A DNA stretch of 64,000 nt from Salinibacter pepae (lineage in GTDB: Bacteria; Bacteroidota; Rhodothermia; Rhodothermales; Salinibacteraceae): assembly GCF_947077775.1 (NCBI RefSeq), contig NZ_CAMTTE010000001.1, forward strand, positions 1,888,501 to 1,952,500, in the 5' to 3' direction. Positions 27,085-34,106 of this stretch are shown piece by piece. Position 1 is the stretch's first letter; each line of letters opens with the position of its first letter. The notes beneath the pieces are model-generated. The model had not been told where the DNA came from, did no database searches, and was given only the letters and a program-made list of their open reading frames with translations. The position numbers and the translations under genes are program-made.

Positions 27085-27747
27085 ATGGGACTCATAGCCG
27101 TCGGCGACATCCACGGATGCCTCGAGTCGCTCAACGCCCTTCTGGATCGGCTGAACCCCTCGTCGGACGATCATCTCCTGTTCGTGGGCGACTACATCGA
27201 CCGCGGCCCCGACTCGAGGGGGGTCATCGACCGGCTCTTGGACCTGCGCGAGAGCATCTCCTGTACGTTTTTGCGGGGCAACCACGAGGCGATGATGATC
27301 GACTACCTCGACTCGGGGGCCTTCAGCCTCTGGCGCATGAACGGAGGGGTCTCGACGCTCCAGAGCTACCTCAAGGGCGAGGGCTCGGAAGTCCACATTC
27401 CGGCCGCCCACGCCGAGTTTGTTCGGGAGACGAAGCTGTACCACGAGACGGATGATTTCCTGTTCGTGCACGCCGGGCTGCGGCCCGATCTCACGGTCGA
27501 AGAGAATCTGGATCGGCCCGACGAGGAAGTGCTCTTGTGGGAGCGTGGGCACCTGGAGGCCTCGGGGCTGGCCTGGGAAAAACCCGTGGTCTGCGGCCAT
27601 ACCCCCCAGCCCGACCCCATCAGTCACGAGAAGCTGATTCTCATCGACACCGGCTGCGTCTACCACATGAAGCCGGGCATGGGGCGCCTCACGGCGGTGC
27701 GCCTCCCGCAACGCGAATTTATCGACGTGCCGTACGCCGACGGATGA
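27085..27747 (+). CDS. metallophosphoesterase, bacterial PPP-type serine/threonine phosphatase
   Basis: 220 residues. All phosphoesterase motifs appear in order: GDIHG (7-11), 'VGDYIDRGPDSRGVIDRLL', 'RGNHEAMM', 'FVHAGLRP', and 'VCGHTPQPDP' near the end. This set matches the PrpA/PphA and ApaH-like group that uses two metal ions for hydrolysis of phosphoprotein or dinucleotide substrates. It may be in an operon with nusB. The exact substrate is not visible. Confidence 0.88.
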   Translation: MGLIAVGDIHGCLESLNALLDRLNPSSDDHLLFVGDYIDRGPDSRGVIDRLLDLRESISCTFLRGNHEAMMIDYLDSGAFSLWRMNGGVSTLQSYLKGEGSEVHIPAAHAEFVRETKLYHETDDFLFVHAGLRPDLTVEENLDRPDEEVLLWERGHLEASGLAWEKPVVCGHTPQPDPISHEKLILIDTGCVYHMKPGMGRLTAVRLPQREFIDVPYADG

Positions 27748-27849
27748 CGCTGCGTCCACGTTGGGGTGCGTCCACGTTGGGGCAGGACCGCATCCGTTGG
27801 CCGAGCCATGCCCCCCCGGTCGTCTTCCCGTTCAGGTCTCAACCCTCCA

Positions 27850-28944
27850 ATGTCTCTTCAGTGTGGCCTCGTCGGTCTTCCCAATGTCGGCAAGTCGACC
27901 ATCTTCAATGCGCTGAGCAGTGCCGGGGCCGAGGCCGACAACTACCCGTTCTGTACGGTCGACCCGAACGTGGGGGTCGTGCCGGTTCCCGACGACCGGC
28001 TCCCCCGCGTGGCCGAACTGGCCGGGTCGCCGGAGACGATCCCCACCAGCATCGAGTTCGTCGACATCGCCGGACTCGTGGAGGGGGCGGCCGAGGGCGA
28101 AGGGCTGGGCAACCAGTTTCTCGCCCAAATCCGAGAGGTCGACGCCATTATTCACGTCGTGCGCTGCTTCGAGGACGAGGAGGTGGCCCACGTGGCCGGC
28201 TCCGTGGATCCGGCGCGGGACGTGGAGGTCATCAACACAGAGCTCCTGCTGAAGGACCTGGAGACGGTCGAGAAGCGGCTGGACAAGGTGCGGACGGCTG
28301 CGACGAAGGGGGACCAGGAGGCCGCCGAGGAGCTGGAGGTGTTCGAGCGGCTCCACGACCACCTGAGTCAGGGCGCGTGGGCCCGCTCGTTCGAGGCGAG
28401 AGCGGCCGAGCGGCCCCTCGTTGACGAATTGTTTTTGGTGACCGACAAGCCGGTCCTGTACGTTGCGAACGTGGGCGAGAACGATCTGCCCGACGGGAAC
28501 GCGTACGTCGATCAGCTCCGGCCCATCGCCCAGAGTGAAGGGACCCGCGTCGTCGTCACGTCGGCGGAGCTGGAGGCCCAACTGACCGAGCTTGATCCTG
28601 AGGAGCGTCAGCTGTTCCTGGACGACTCGGGACTGCAGCGTGCCGGCCTCGAACGGCTTATCCACGCCGCGTACGATGTGTTGGATCTCATCACCTTCTT
28701 TACGGCCGACGAGAAGGGGGCGTACGCCTGGGCCATCGAGGAGGGGACCCGTGCCCCGCAGGCCGCCGGGGAGGTCCACAGCGACTTCGAACAGGGGTTC
28801 ATCAGGGCCGAGACGATTCACTTCTCGGACTTCGACGAGGCTGGCTCCGAGGCTGCCGCCCGGGAGGCGGGGCTCCTTCGGACCGAGGGGAAGGACTACG
28901 TGGTGGAGGACGGAGACGTGATGGAGTTCCGGTTCAACGTGTAG
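27850..28944 (+). CDS. ychF: YchF/OLA1 family ribosome-binding ATPase
   Basis: 364 residues from ATG 27850 (MSLQCGLVGLPNVGKSTIF). G1 loop GLPNVGKST, the 'DNYPFCTVDPNVGVVPVPD' switch, 'DIAGLVEGAAEGEGLGNQFL', and the NxxE variant of G4 (ANVGEN) that gives ATP preference are all present. The C-terminal TGS domain ends with 'YVVEDGDVMEFRFNV'. Length is normal. The 429 bases after it, up to 29374, hold no gene. Confidence 0.96.
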   Translation: MSLQCGLVGLPNVGKSTIFNALSSAGAEADNYPFCTVDPNVGVVPVPDDRLPRVAELAGSPETIPTSIEFVDIAGLVEGAAEGEGLGNQFLAQIREVDAIIHVVRCFEDEEVAHVAGSVDPARDVEVINTELLLKDLETVEKRLDKVRTAATKGDQEAAEELEVFERLHDHLSQGAWARSFEARAAERPLVDELFLVTDKPVLYVANVGENDLPDGNAYVDQLRPIAQSEGTRVVVTSAELEAQLTELDPEERQLFLDDSGLQRAGLERLIHAAYDVLDLITFFTADEKGAYAWAIEEGTRAPQAAGEVHSDFEQGFIRAETIHFSDFDEAGSEAAAREAGLLRTEGKDYVVEDGDVMEFRFNV

Positions 28945-29287
28945 GCGACCAAGGCAAGCACGAAGGAATACGTCTATTCGAGCGTCCTTCTGAGCGACCG
29001 ACGATCGAAGGGAGGCGGGAGCCGAAGGGGCCCGCAGGGTCATCCTCTGGGAATCGTTCTGGCTCAGTGAGGATTCTGATTGCGAGACCCCCTGATTTCG
29101 AGACTCATTGGTCTGACGGGTGCTTTTGCTGCCCGTCGAAGAGATTGATTTCATCGGTCGCTTCACTCGTGTCTCGGCTCCGGTTCGCTACGCTCGGAAT
29201 GGCTCATCAGTACGGTTCGTTTGCGGGTCTACCTGGGGGGGAGACGAGGCCCGAAGGGCGGGCACGCATTCCCCGTCCAGCCTCCCG

Positions 29288-29313
29288 AGGTGCAAGACGT
29301 CCGGTCTGCACCT
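29288..29313. promoter_or_regulatory. imperfect palindrome upstream of lipoprotein gene
   Basis: AGGTGCA(A)GAC, five bases, GTCTGCACCT form an almost perfect 10-bp inverted repeat about 60 bp upstream of the lipoprotein start. No T-run follows. It could be an operator or a transcript-end hairpin. The rest of the 28945-29373 gap shows nothing else. Confidence 0.35.
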
Positions 29314-29373
29314 CTGCGGTCCGCCCCCTATATTGACGTACGTCCTGTCCTTCCAAGCGACATTTCTCTCGTT

Positions 29374-30225
29374 ATGACCTGCGTTCGTTCGTCGCTGCTC
29401 GCGACGCTCCTGGTGGGCGGCCTGCTCGGGGCGGGCTGCGCGTCGGACTCGGCCTCCAATTCCGAGCCCACCGTCTCCCCCACCGATACGATTGCGCCCG
29501 AGACGCGGGCCGACTCGGTCGCCTACCGGCTCCTCCAGGCCCACGGGATCGACGCGTGGGCGTCGTCCCCGTATCTTCGGTTTAACTTTGGCATCGAGAC
29601 CCCGGGCGGGGCCCAGACGATCGCGCGGCACCTCTGGAACCGAGACACGGGCGCGTACCGGATGGAGTGGTCGGCCGGCCCGGATTCCTCCTACGTGGCC
29701 CTCGTCAACGTTCGGGATCCGCAGGAGGGCCGCCTGGACGGGACGGTCTACCTGAACGGGAATGAGTTAACGGGAGCGGCGGCGGAAACCGCCCGCGAAG
29801 AGGCCTACGGCCGGTTCGTGAACGACACGTACTGGCTGCTGGCCCCGCTAAAAGCCTTCGACCCGGGCGTCAACCGCACCTACGTGCCGGACTCGTCCAC
29901 GGCCGAGCACGACGTGATCCGGCTCACCTTCGACGACGTGGGGCGCACCCCGGGCGACCGGTACTGGCTCTACGTGTCGACCGAGACGGGCCGGCTCGAC
30001 CGGTGGGCCTACCACCTCCAGGGAATGCCGGAGGACGCGCCGCCGCAGTTCTACGACTGGACGCAGTACCGGAAGCTGCCGCCACCGGACGGAACGGTGC
30101 GCCTTGCGTCGCGCAAAGAGGCCGTCGGGGCGGAGCAGGCGCTTCTCACCAATCAGTTGGCGCTGCCCAAATCGCCCCCGGAGGGGGCTTTTTCGACCCC
30201 CAACCCGATGCTGGGCGGCGAGTAG
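29374..30225 (+). CDS. conserved hypothetical lipoprotein
   Basis: 283 residues from ATG 29374. The signal ends with a lipobox at Cys about residue 22 (LLGAGC). The mature part has a beta-rich pattern (FNFGIETPGGAQTIARHLWNRD, YWLYVSTETGRLDRWAYHLQG) suggestive of a LolA/LolB-like half-barrel, but I do not claim the family. It precedes a LolC/E-type permease gene by 75 bp on the same strand, which supports a link to lipoprotein or envelope lipid handling. Confidence 0.65.
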   Translation: MTCVRSSLLATLLVGGLLGAGCASDSASNSEPTVSPTDTIAPETRADSVAYRLLQAHGIDAWASSPYLRFNFGIETPGGAQTIARHLWNRDTGAYRMEWSAGPDSSYVALVNVRDPQEGRLDGTVYLNGNELTGAAAETAREEAYGRFVNDTYWLLAPLKAFDPGVNRTYVPDSSTAEHDVIRLTFDDVGRTPGDRYWLYVSTETGRLDRWAYHLQGMPEDAPPQFYDWTQYRKLPPPDGTVRLASRKEAVGAEQALLTNQLALPKSPPEGAFSTPNPMLGGE

Positions 30226-30300
30226 TCCTGCGTCTTCCGACGGGCCCTGGCGTGCCCAGGGGCCGTTCTGTGCTGACCGACCGATGACCGACGAACCACC

Positions 30301-31560
30301 GTGGACTACCGGTTCCAAATCGCGCGGCGCTACCTGGCCAGCCGGCGCGAGGTGTCGCTCATCTCAATCATCACCGGCATCTCGACGGTGGGGGTGACCC
30401 TCGGGGTCGCGTCGCTTATCGTGGTGCTTTCCGTGATGAACGGGTTCTACGACGTGGTGCGGGACGTTCTCGTGTCGCTCGATCCGCACGTCCGGGTTGT
30501 GAGTGCGCAGGGGCAGGGCGTCGCCAACGTGGACTCGCTCCTCCGTATCGCCCGCGAGACCCGGCACGTGGCGGCCGCGGCGCCCTACGTGGAGGGCAAG
30601 GCCCTGCTGATGAGCGACAACACGGACGACGCCAATCGGGTGGTGCGCGTCCGGGGGGTCGAGGCGTCCATGATGGAGGGGGCGGCCCCGACGATGGCCA
30701 TGGGGCGCTTCGACCTGGGCCGGAATGCGGACGGGGTGCCGGGGGTCGTGCTGAATCAACGACTTGGGCAGCGCGCCGGGCTCGTGCCGGCGGGCCGGGC
30801 CCAGTCGAGTCCCGCGGTGGGGTTGCTGTCGGCGCCGGCCGTGGAGCGCACCCTCACGAACATCTTTGGAAGCCCGCCGGTGCGGCGCTTCGAGGTGCGG
30901 GGGCTCTTCCAGTCGCAGGGGACCTCGCAGGGCCAGCGCGTCTTCGTGTCGCTGGCGGAGGCGCAGCAGCTGTTTCGGACCGAGGGCCGGGTGACCGGGG
31001 TGGAGCTCCGCCTCGACAACCTGGAACGGGCCGCGGGCGTGAAGGCCGCCCTGCAGCAGAAGCTCGGGACCGACCGGTACACCGTGCAGACGTGGTACGA
31101 CCTGCAGCGGTCGCTCTACGACGTGATGCAGCTGGAGAAGTGGGGCGCCTCGGCCATCCTCGGGCTCATCGTGATCGTGGCGGCCTTTAACATCATCGGC
31201 TCCCTGACGATGGTGGTGATCGAAAAGCGGGCCGACGTGGGGGCGCTCCAGGCCATGGGCGTTTCTCGGGGAGACGTACGTCGCATCTTCCTGCTCGAAG
31301 GGGCGCTCATCGGCGCGCTCGGAACGGGATTGGGGCTCGTCCTGGGGCTTGGCCTTGCCTTCTTGCAGCAGCACTACGGACTTGTGCCGATGGCCCAGGC
31401 CGAGTCGTTTCTCATCGACGCCTACCCGGTGTCGGTACAGGCCCTCGACGTGGTGCTCATCGCGGTCGTTTCGTTTGGGCTTTGTGTGCTGGCCGCCCTG
31501 TACCCGGCCGTCCGGGCGGCCGCCATCGAGCCGGCCCGGGCCGTGCACCTGGACGGCTGA
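30301..31560 (+). CDS. LolC/LolE-type ABC transporter permease
   Basis: 419 residues starting with GTG at 30301 (read as Met-Asp-Tyr-Arg-Phe). The N-terminus 'FQIARRYLASRREVSLISIIT' and first membrane helix (about 20-45) with 'LGVASLIVVLSVMNGF' are characteristic of LolC/E and related FtsX-type permeases. A large periplasmic domain follows (about 55-270), then three helices near 280-300, 325-350 and 378-402. The protein would extract lipoproteins from the inner membrane with an ATPase (LolD) that is not adjacent. The lipoprotein gene upstream may be its partner. Confidence 0.9.
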   Translation: MDYRFQIARRYLASRREVSLISIITGISTVGVTLGVASLIVVLSVMNGFYDVVRDVLVSLDPHVRVVSAQGQGVANVDSLLRIARETRHVAAAAPYVEGKALLMSDNTDDANRVVRVRGVEASMMEGAAPTMAMGRFDLGRNADGVPGVVLNQRLGQRAGLVPAGRAQSSPAVGLLSAPAVERTLTNIFGSPPVRRFEVRGLFQSQGTSQGQRVFVSLAEAQQLFRTEGRVTGVELRLDNLERAAGVKAALQQKLGTDRYTVQTWYDLQRSLYDVMQLEKWGASAILGLIVIVAAFNIIGSLTMVVIEKRADVGALQAMGVSRGDVRRIFLLEGALIGALGTGLGLVLGLGLAFLQQHYGLVPMAQAESFLIDAYPVSVQALDVVLIAVVSFGLCVLAALYPAVRAAAIEPARAVHLDG

Positions 31561-31625
31561 GTCGACGGGCATGGGGCAGGGCGTTGGGCAGGGAGGGGAC
31601 CCGGTACCCGTTCAGTCCCATTAGA

Positions 31626-31665
31626 ACGCCCGGTCCGGTCGTCCGACCGGGCGTCGTCCTTTTTC
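31626..31665 (+). terminator. intrinsic terminator after the permease gene
   Basis: ACGCCCGGTC, nine bases, GACCGGGCGT is a perfect 10-bp stem followed shortly by CTTTTT. It lies about 65 bp past the stop of the LolC/E-type gene and before the phosphosulfolactate synthase gene, so the latter is likely a separate transcript or attenuated. Confidence 0.8.
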
Positions 31666-31684
31666 CGTCTTGTGCCTCACTCTC

Positions 31685-32506
31685 ATGACCAACGACGCGT
31701 TCGATCTGATCGGCCTTCCGGACCGTCCCGAAAAGCCGCGGGAGCGGGGGCTGACTCACATGCTGGACAAGGGCCTGTCGGCCCGGGAGGTCGAAAATGT
31801 GCTCAATGGGGCCGCCCACATCATCGACGTCGCCAAGCTCGGATGGGGGACGGCGGCCGTCACGAAGAACTTGGAAACAAAGCTGGACGTCTACCGGGAA
31901 GCCGGCATTCCCTTCTTCTTCGGCGGCACGCTCTTCGAAGCGTACTTCCTCCGGGATCAGATCGACGACTATCGCCGCCTCCTCGACGACCTGGACGTGC
32001 ATCACGTCGAGATTTCCGCCGGGGCCGTTGCGATGGCGCACGAGGACAAGCTGGACTTCATCGAGCTCTTCGCGAAGGACTTCACCGTCGTGAGCGAGGT
32101 CGGCTCCAAGGACTCCAGCGACGTGATGGCCCCGTACCGGTGGGTCGAGTTTATGCAGGCGGAGCTGGCGGCCGGTAGCTGGAAGGTGACCGCCGAGTCG
32201 CGGGAGGCCGGAACTGCCGGTCTCTTCCGCCCGAATGGCGAGGTGCGGACGGGCCTCGTCGACGAGATTCTGTCCCGGGTCGACCCCCACGACATCATCT
32301 TCGAGGCCCCGAACAAGAGACAGCAGGCCTGGCTCATCAAACACCAGGGGGCCAACGTCAACCTCGGCAACATTCATCCCGAGGAGGTCGTCCCGCTCGA
32401 AACGCTGCGCCTGGGCCTGCGCGGGGATACGCTCTTTGAATTTCTCACCCCGGGGATCACGCCCCATCTTCCCGGCGGCTCCCCCTCGGGGGACGGGCAT
32501 TCCTGA
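31685..32506 (+). CDS. comA: phosphosulfolactate synthase (ComA family)
   Basis: 273 residues from ATG 31685 (MTNDAFDLIGLPDRP). The TIM-barrel motifs of the family are visible: 'GLTHMLDKGLS', 'HIIDVAKLGWGTA', 'PFFFGGTLFEA', 'VEISAGAVAM', 'VVSEVGSKD', 'DIIFEAPNKRQQAWLIKHQGANVNLGNI'. ComA adds sulfite to phosphoenolpyruvate to give (R)-2-phospho-3-sulfolactate; in methanogens this begins coenzyme M synthesis. Here a bacterial role such as sulfolactate or cysteate for sulfonolipids is more likely, since Salinibacter is known for a capnine-type sulfonolipid. That link is inference; no comB/C is adjacent. Confidence 0.9.
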   Translation: MTNDAFDLIGLPDRPEKPRERGLTHMLDKGLSAREVENVLNGAAHIIDVAKLGWGTAAVTKNLETKLDVYREAGIPFFFGGTLFEAYFLRDQIDDYRRLLDDLDVHHVEISAGAVAMAHEDKLDFIELFAKDFTVVSEVGSKDSSDVMAPYRWVEFMQAELAAGSWKVTAESREAGTAGLFRPNGEVRTGLVDEILSRVDPHDIIFEAPNKRQQAWLIKHQGANVNLGNIHPEEVVPLETLRLGLRGDTLFEFLTPGITPHLPGGSPSGDGHS

Positions 32507-32545
32507 GCGGGCGCCCGGCCACGCCCCGAGACGAACGGAAGACGA

Positions 32546-32573
32546 GAACTCGTATCGAAGAACTCGTATCGAA
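32546..32573 (+). repeat. two-copy 14-bp tandem repeat
   Basis: GAACTCGTATCGAA is repeated directly (32546-32559, 32560-32573) in the gap between the phosphosulfolactate synthase gene and rpmB. It may be a slippage product or a doubled regulator site. Confidence 0.6.
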
Positions 32574-32713
32574 ATTGCGGTGTCTTCACGAACAAAGCCC
32601 CGCAGTGCCGCCTTCAACCTTGTCGATCTGATGCGCGCAAGCCGCACGCCCGGCCCGCGCCGTTTCGGAACGACGACACGTCAACAGACACGAACCGTCC
32701 CACGAGGTGCGTT

Positions 32714-32950
32714 ATGGCTCGCAAAGATGACGTCACGGGCGAGGGGCCGGTGACGGGAAACAGCGTCTCCGACTCCAACCAGAAAACCAACCGCCGCTTT
32801 AAGCGCAACCTGCACGAAAAGCGGTTTTACATTCCCTCCGAGGACCGTCACGTAAAGCTGAAGGTGTCCTCGAAAACCCTGAAGACCATCAACAAAAGGG
32901 GCATCCAGGCGGTTTTGGAGGAGGCCCGCAAGCAGGGCTACGACGTGTAG
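32714..32950 (+). CDS. rpmB: 50S ribosomal protein L28
   Basis: 78 residues. Basic, with the L28 signature: 'GEGPVTGNSVSDSNQKTNRRFKRNL' then 'RHVKLKVSSKTLKTINKRGI'. First gene of the rpmB-rpmG-DUF4295 set typical of Bacteroidota and relatives. Start ATG is well placed. Confidence 0.95.
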   Translation: MARKDDVTGEGPVTGNSVSDSNQKTNRRFKRNLHEKRFYIPSEDRHVKLKVSSKTLKTINKRGIQAVLEEARKQGYDV

Positions 32951-33024
32951 GGCGCTTCGTTGCTGGATGCGCCCCCGTGGCGTTTCGAAGCCGCAACTGA
33001 CCCAACCAACCAACCCACAGTCCG

Positions 33025-33189
33025 ATGGCCACAGGTGATCGCGTTCAGGTCATACTCGAGTGCACGGAGGAGCCGGGAACGTCGCGCTACCACACGACGA
33101 AGAACCGGAAGAACACCTCCGACCGGCTCGAGCTCATGAAGTACAACCCCGTCCTCCAGAAGCATACCCTTCACCGAGAGAAGAAATAA
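33025..33189 (+). CDS. rpmG: 50S ribosomal protein L33
   Basis: 54 residues. '[20 protein letters not shown]' , '[14 protein letters not shown]' and the final 'HTLHREKK' match L33. Only one of the zinc-type cysteines is left, so it is a zinc-independent form. It lies 74 bp after rpmB and three bases before the next start. Confidence 0.93.
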
Positions 33190-33192
33190 GCC

Positions 33193-33342
33193 ATGGCAGA
33201 CCAGAGCACATCCGCCTCGCGCAAGATGGCGAAGCTCATCGTTGCCGAGGAAAAAGAAGACGGCAACTACGGCTTCCGCGAGAAAATCATCCCCCTCGAC
33301 GACGTTGAGGAGGAGCTTGAAGAGGCCAAGGAGTTAACCTAG
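33193..33342 (+). CDS. DUF4295 family protein
   Basis: 49 residues, ATG three bases after the L33 stop. The sequence 'SRKMAKLIVAEEKEDGNYGFREKIIPLDDV' resembles the small DUF4295 proteins that follow rpmG in Bacteroidota genomes. The function is unknown; context suggests a ribosome-linked role. A tRNA-Pro gene follows. Confidence 0.8.
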   Translation: MADQSTSASRKMAKLIVAEEKEDGNYGFREKIIPLDDVEEELEEAKELT

Positions 33343-33361
33343 ACGGGCGCCCACCGCCACT

Positions 33362-33435
33362 CGGGGCGTGGCGCAGTCTGGCAGCGCACCTGCTTTGGGG
33401 GCAGGTGGTCGCCGGTTCGAATCCGGCCGCCCCGA
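33362..33435 (+). tRNA. tRNA-Pro (anticodon TGG)
   Basis: Acceptor CGGGGCG pairs with CGCCCCG; the anticodon stem CCTGC/GCAGG encloses the loop TTTGGGG with anticodon TGG; the T-loop reads TTCGAAT. 74 nt, no encoded CCA. Confidence 0.95.
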
Positions 33436-33489
33436 CACCCACCCCCTAGAGCCGCTCCGTGTGATCGATAGCGCTCCATGTTTCGCTCT

Positions 33490-33773
33490 GCGCCCGTAGC
33501 TCAGTTGGATAGAGCAGCGGACTTCAACAGGAGCGTCCACGTGGCGACGCGTGGACTGCACGGTGCCGTAACGGGGAATCCTGTGAAATGGCAACCCCGT
33601 GGAAACTCAAGGGGACGACCTTGAGGCTCCGTAGAGACTGTACGCATCGCGCCCCGGGCGTCTCCGGGACGAAGAGACAGTCCAGGCCACAAATCCCGAG
33701 TGTCATCGGGAGCAGCGAAAGCTGCAGTGGTAGGCTAATCCGCAGGCCGCAGGTTCGAATCCTGCCGGGCGTA
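33490..33773 (+). tRNA. tRNA-Arg (anticodon TCT) interrupted by a group I intron
   Basis: The 5' exon is 33490-33524 (acceptor GCGCCCG, D-arm GCTC...GAGC, anticodon stem GCGGA, loop start CTT). The 3' exon is 33735-33773 (loop end CTAA, stem TCCGC, T-arm GCAGG TTCGAAT CCTGC, acceptor CGGGCGT, discriminator A). Joined, they give a 74-nt tRNA with loop CTTCTAA, anticodon TCT (arginine). The intron splits the anticodon between positions 34 and 35, the same relative position as the cyanobacterial tRNA-Leu(UAA) intron. The tRNA is functional only after splicing. Confidence 0.92.
33525..33734 (+). ncRNA. group I self-splicing intron in tRNA-Arg(UCU)
   Basis: 210 nt. The 5' exon ends in U and the intron ends in G, the group I rule. 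A GAG guide triplet at about 33531-33533 can pair with exon CUU (P1), as in the Anabaena tRNA-Leu intron. Visible helices: GTCCACG/CGTGGAC (about 33535-33556, P2), CTCAAGG/CCTTGAG (33606-33626), P7 as ACTGT (33637-33641) with ACAGT (33677-33681), the S-like element AAGAGACAGTCC, and a terminal hairpin GCAGC GAAA GCTGC with a GNRA loop (33712-33725). No ORF, so it is a small autocatalytic intron without a homing endonuclease. Confidence 0.88.
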
Positions 33774-33851
33774 CACTTCGGGCCGTCGTTCTCGCCCTGA
33801 GGAGAGGAACTCAGTCCGGAATCTCCTCATTACAATATTGAGACACACCTT

Positions 33852-33922
33852 GGTGACGTGGCCGAGTGGTCAGGCAGAGGCCTGCAAAGCCTCCTACGGC
33901 GGTTCGAATCCGCCCGTCACCT
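33852..33922 (+). tRNA. tRNA-Cys (anticodon GCA)
   Basis: Acceptor GGTGACG pairs with CGTCACC; anticodon loop CTGCAAA gives GCA; T-arm GGCGG TTCGAAT CCGCC. 71 nt with no encoded CCA. It lies about 80 bp after the split tRNA-Arg. Confidence 0.95.
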
Positions 33923-34106
33923 CCTGCAGGCGCCCCTGGGCTCGGCCCGGCGGGCGCTTTTCGTCGTTCACGCCCCTCTGCCGATATTTGTGCCGGGAAC
34001 CGGACAGCCGATGCCCTTCCGTTCCACGGCCACAGAGAATCCACGGCCACGGAGAAAGCCTCGAACTGCTTGAAGGGTGAGCCCCGACGGCGCGCCGCAG
34101 TGTGCG

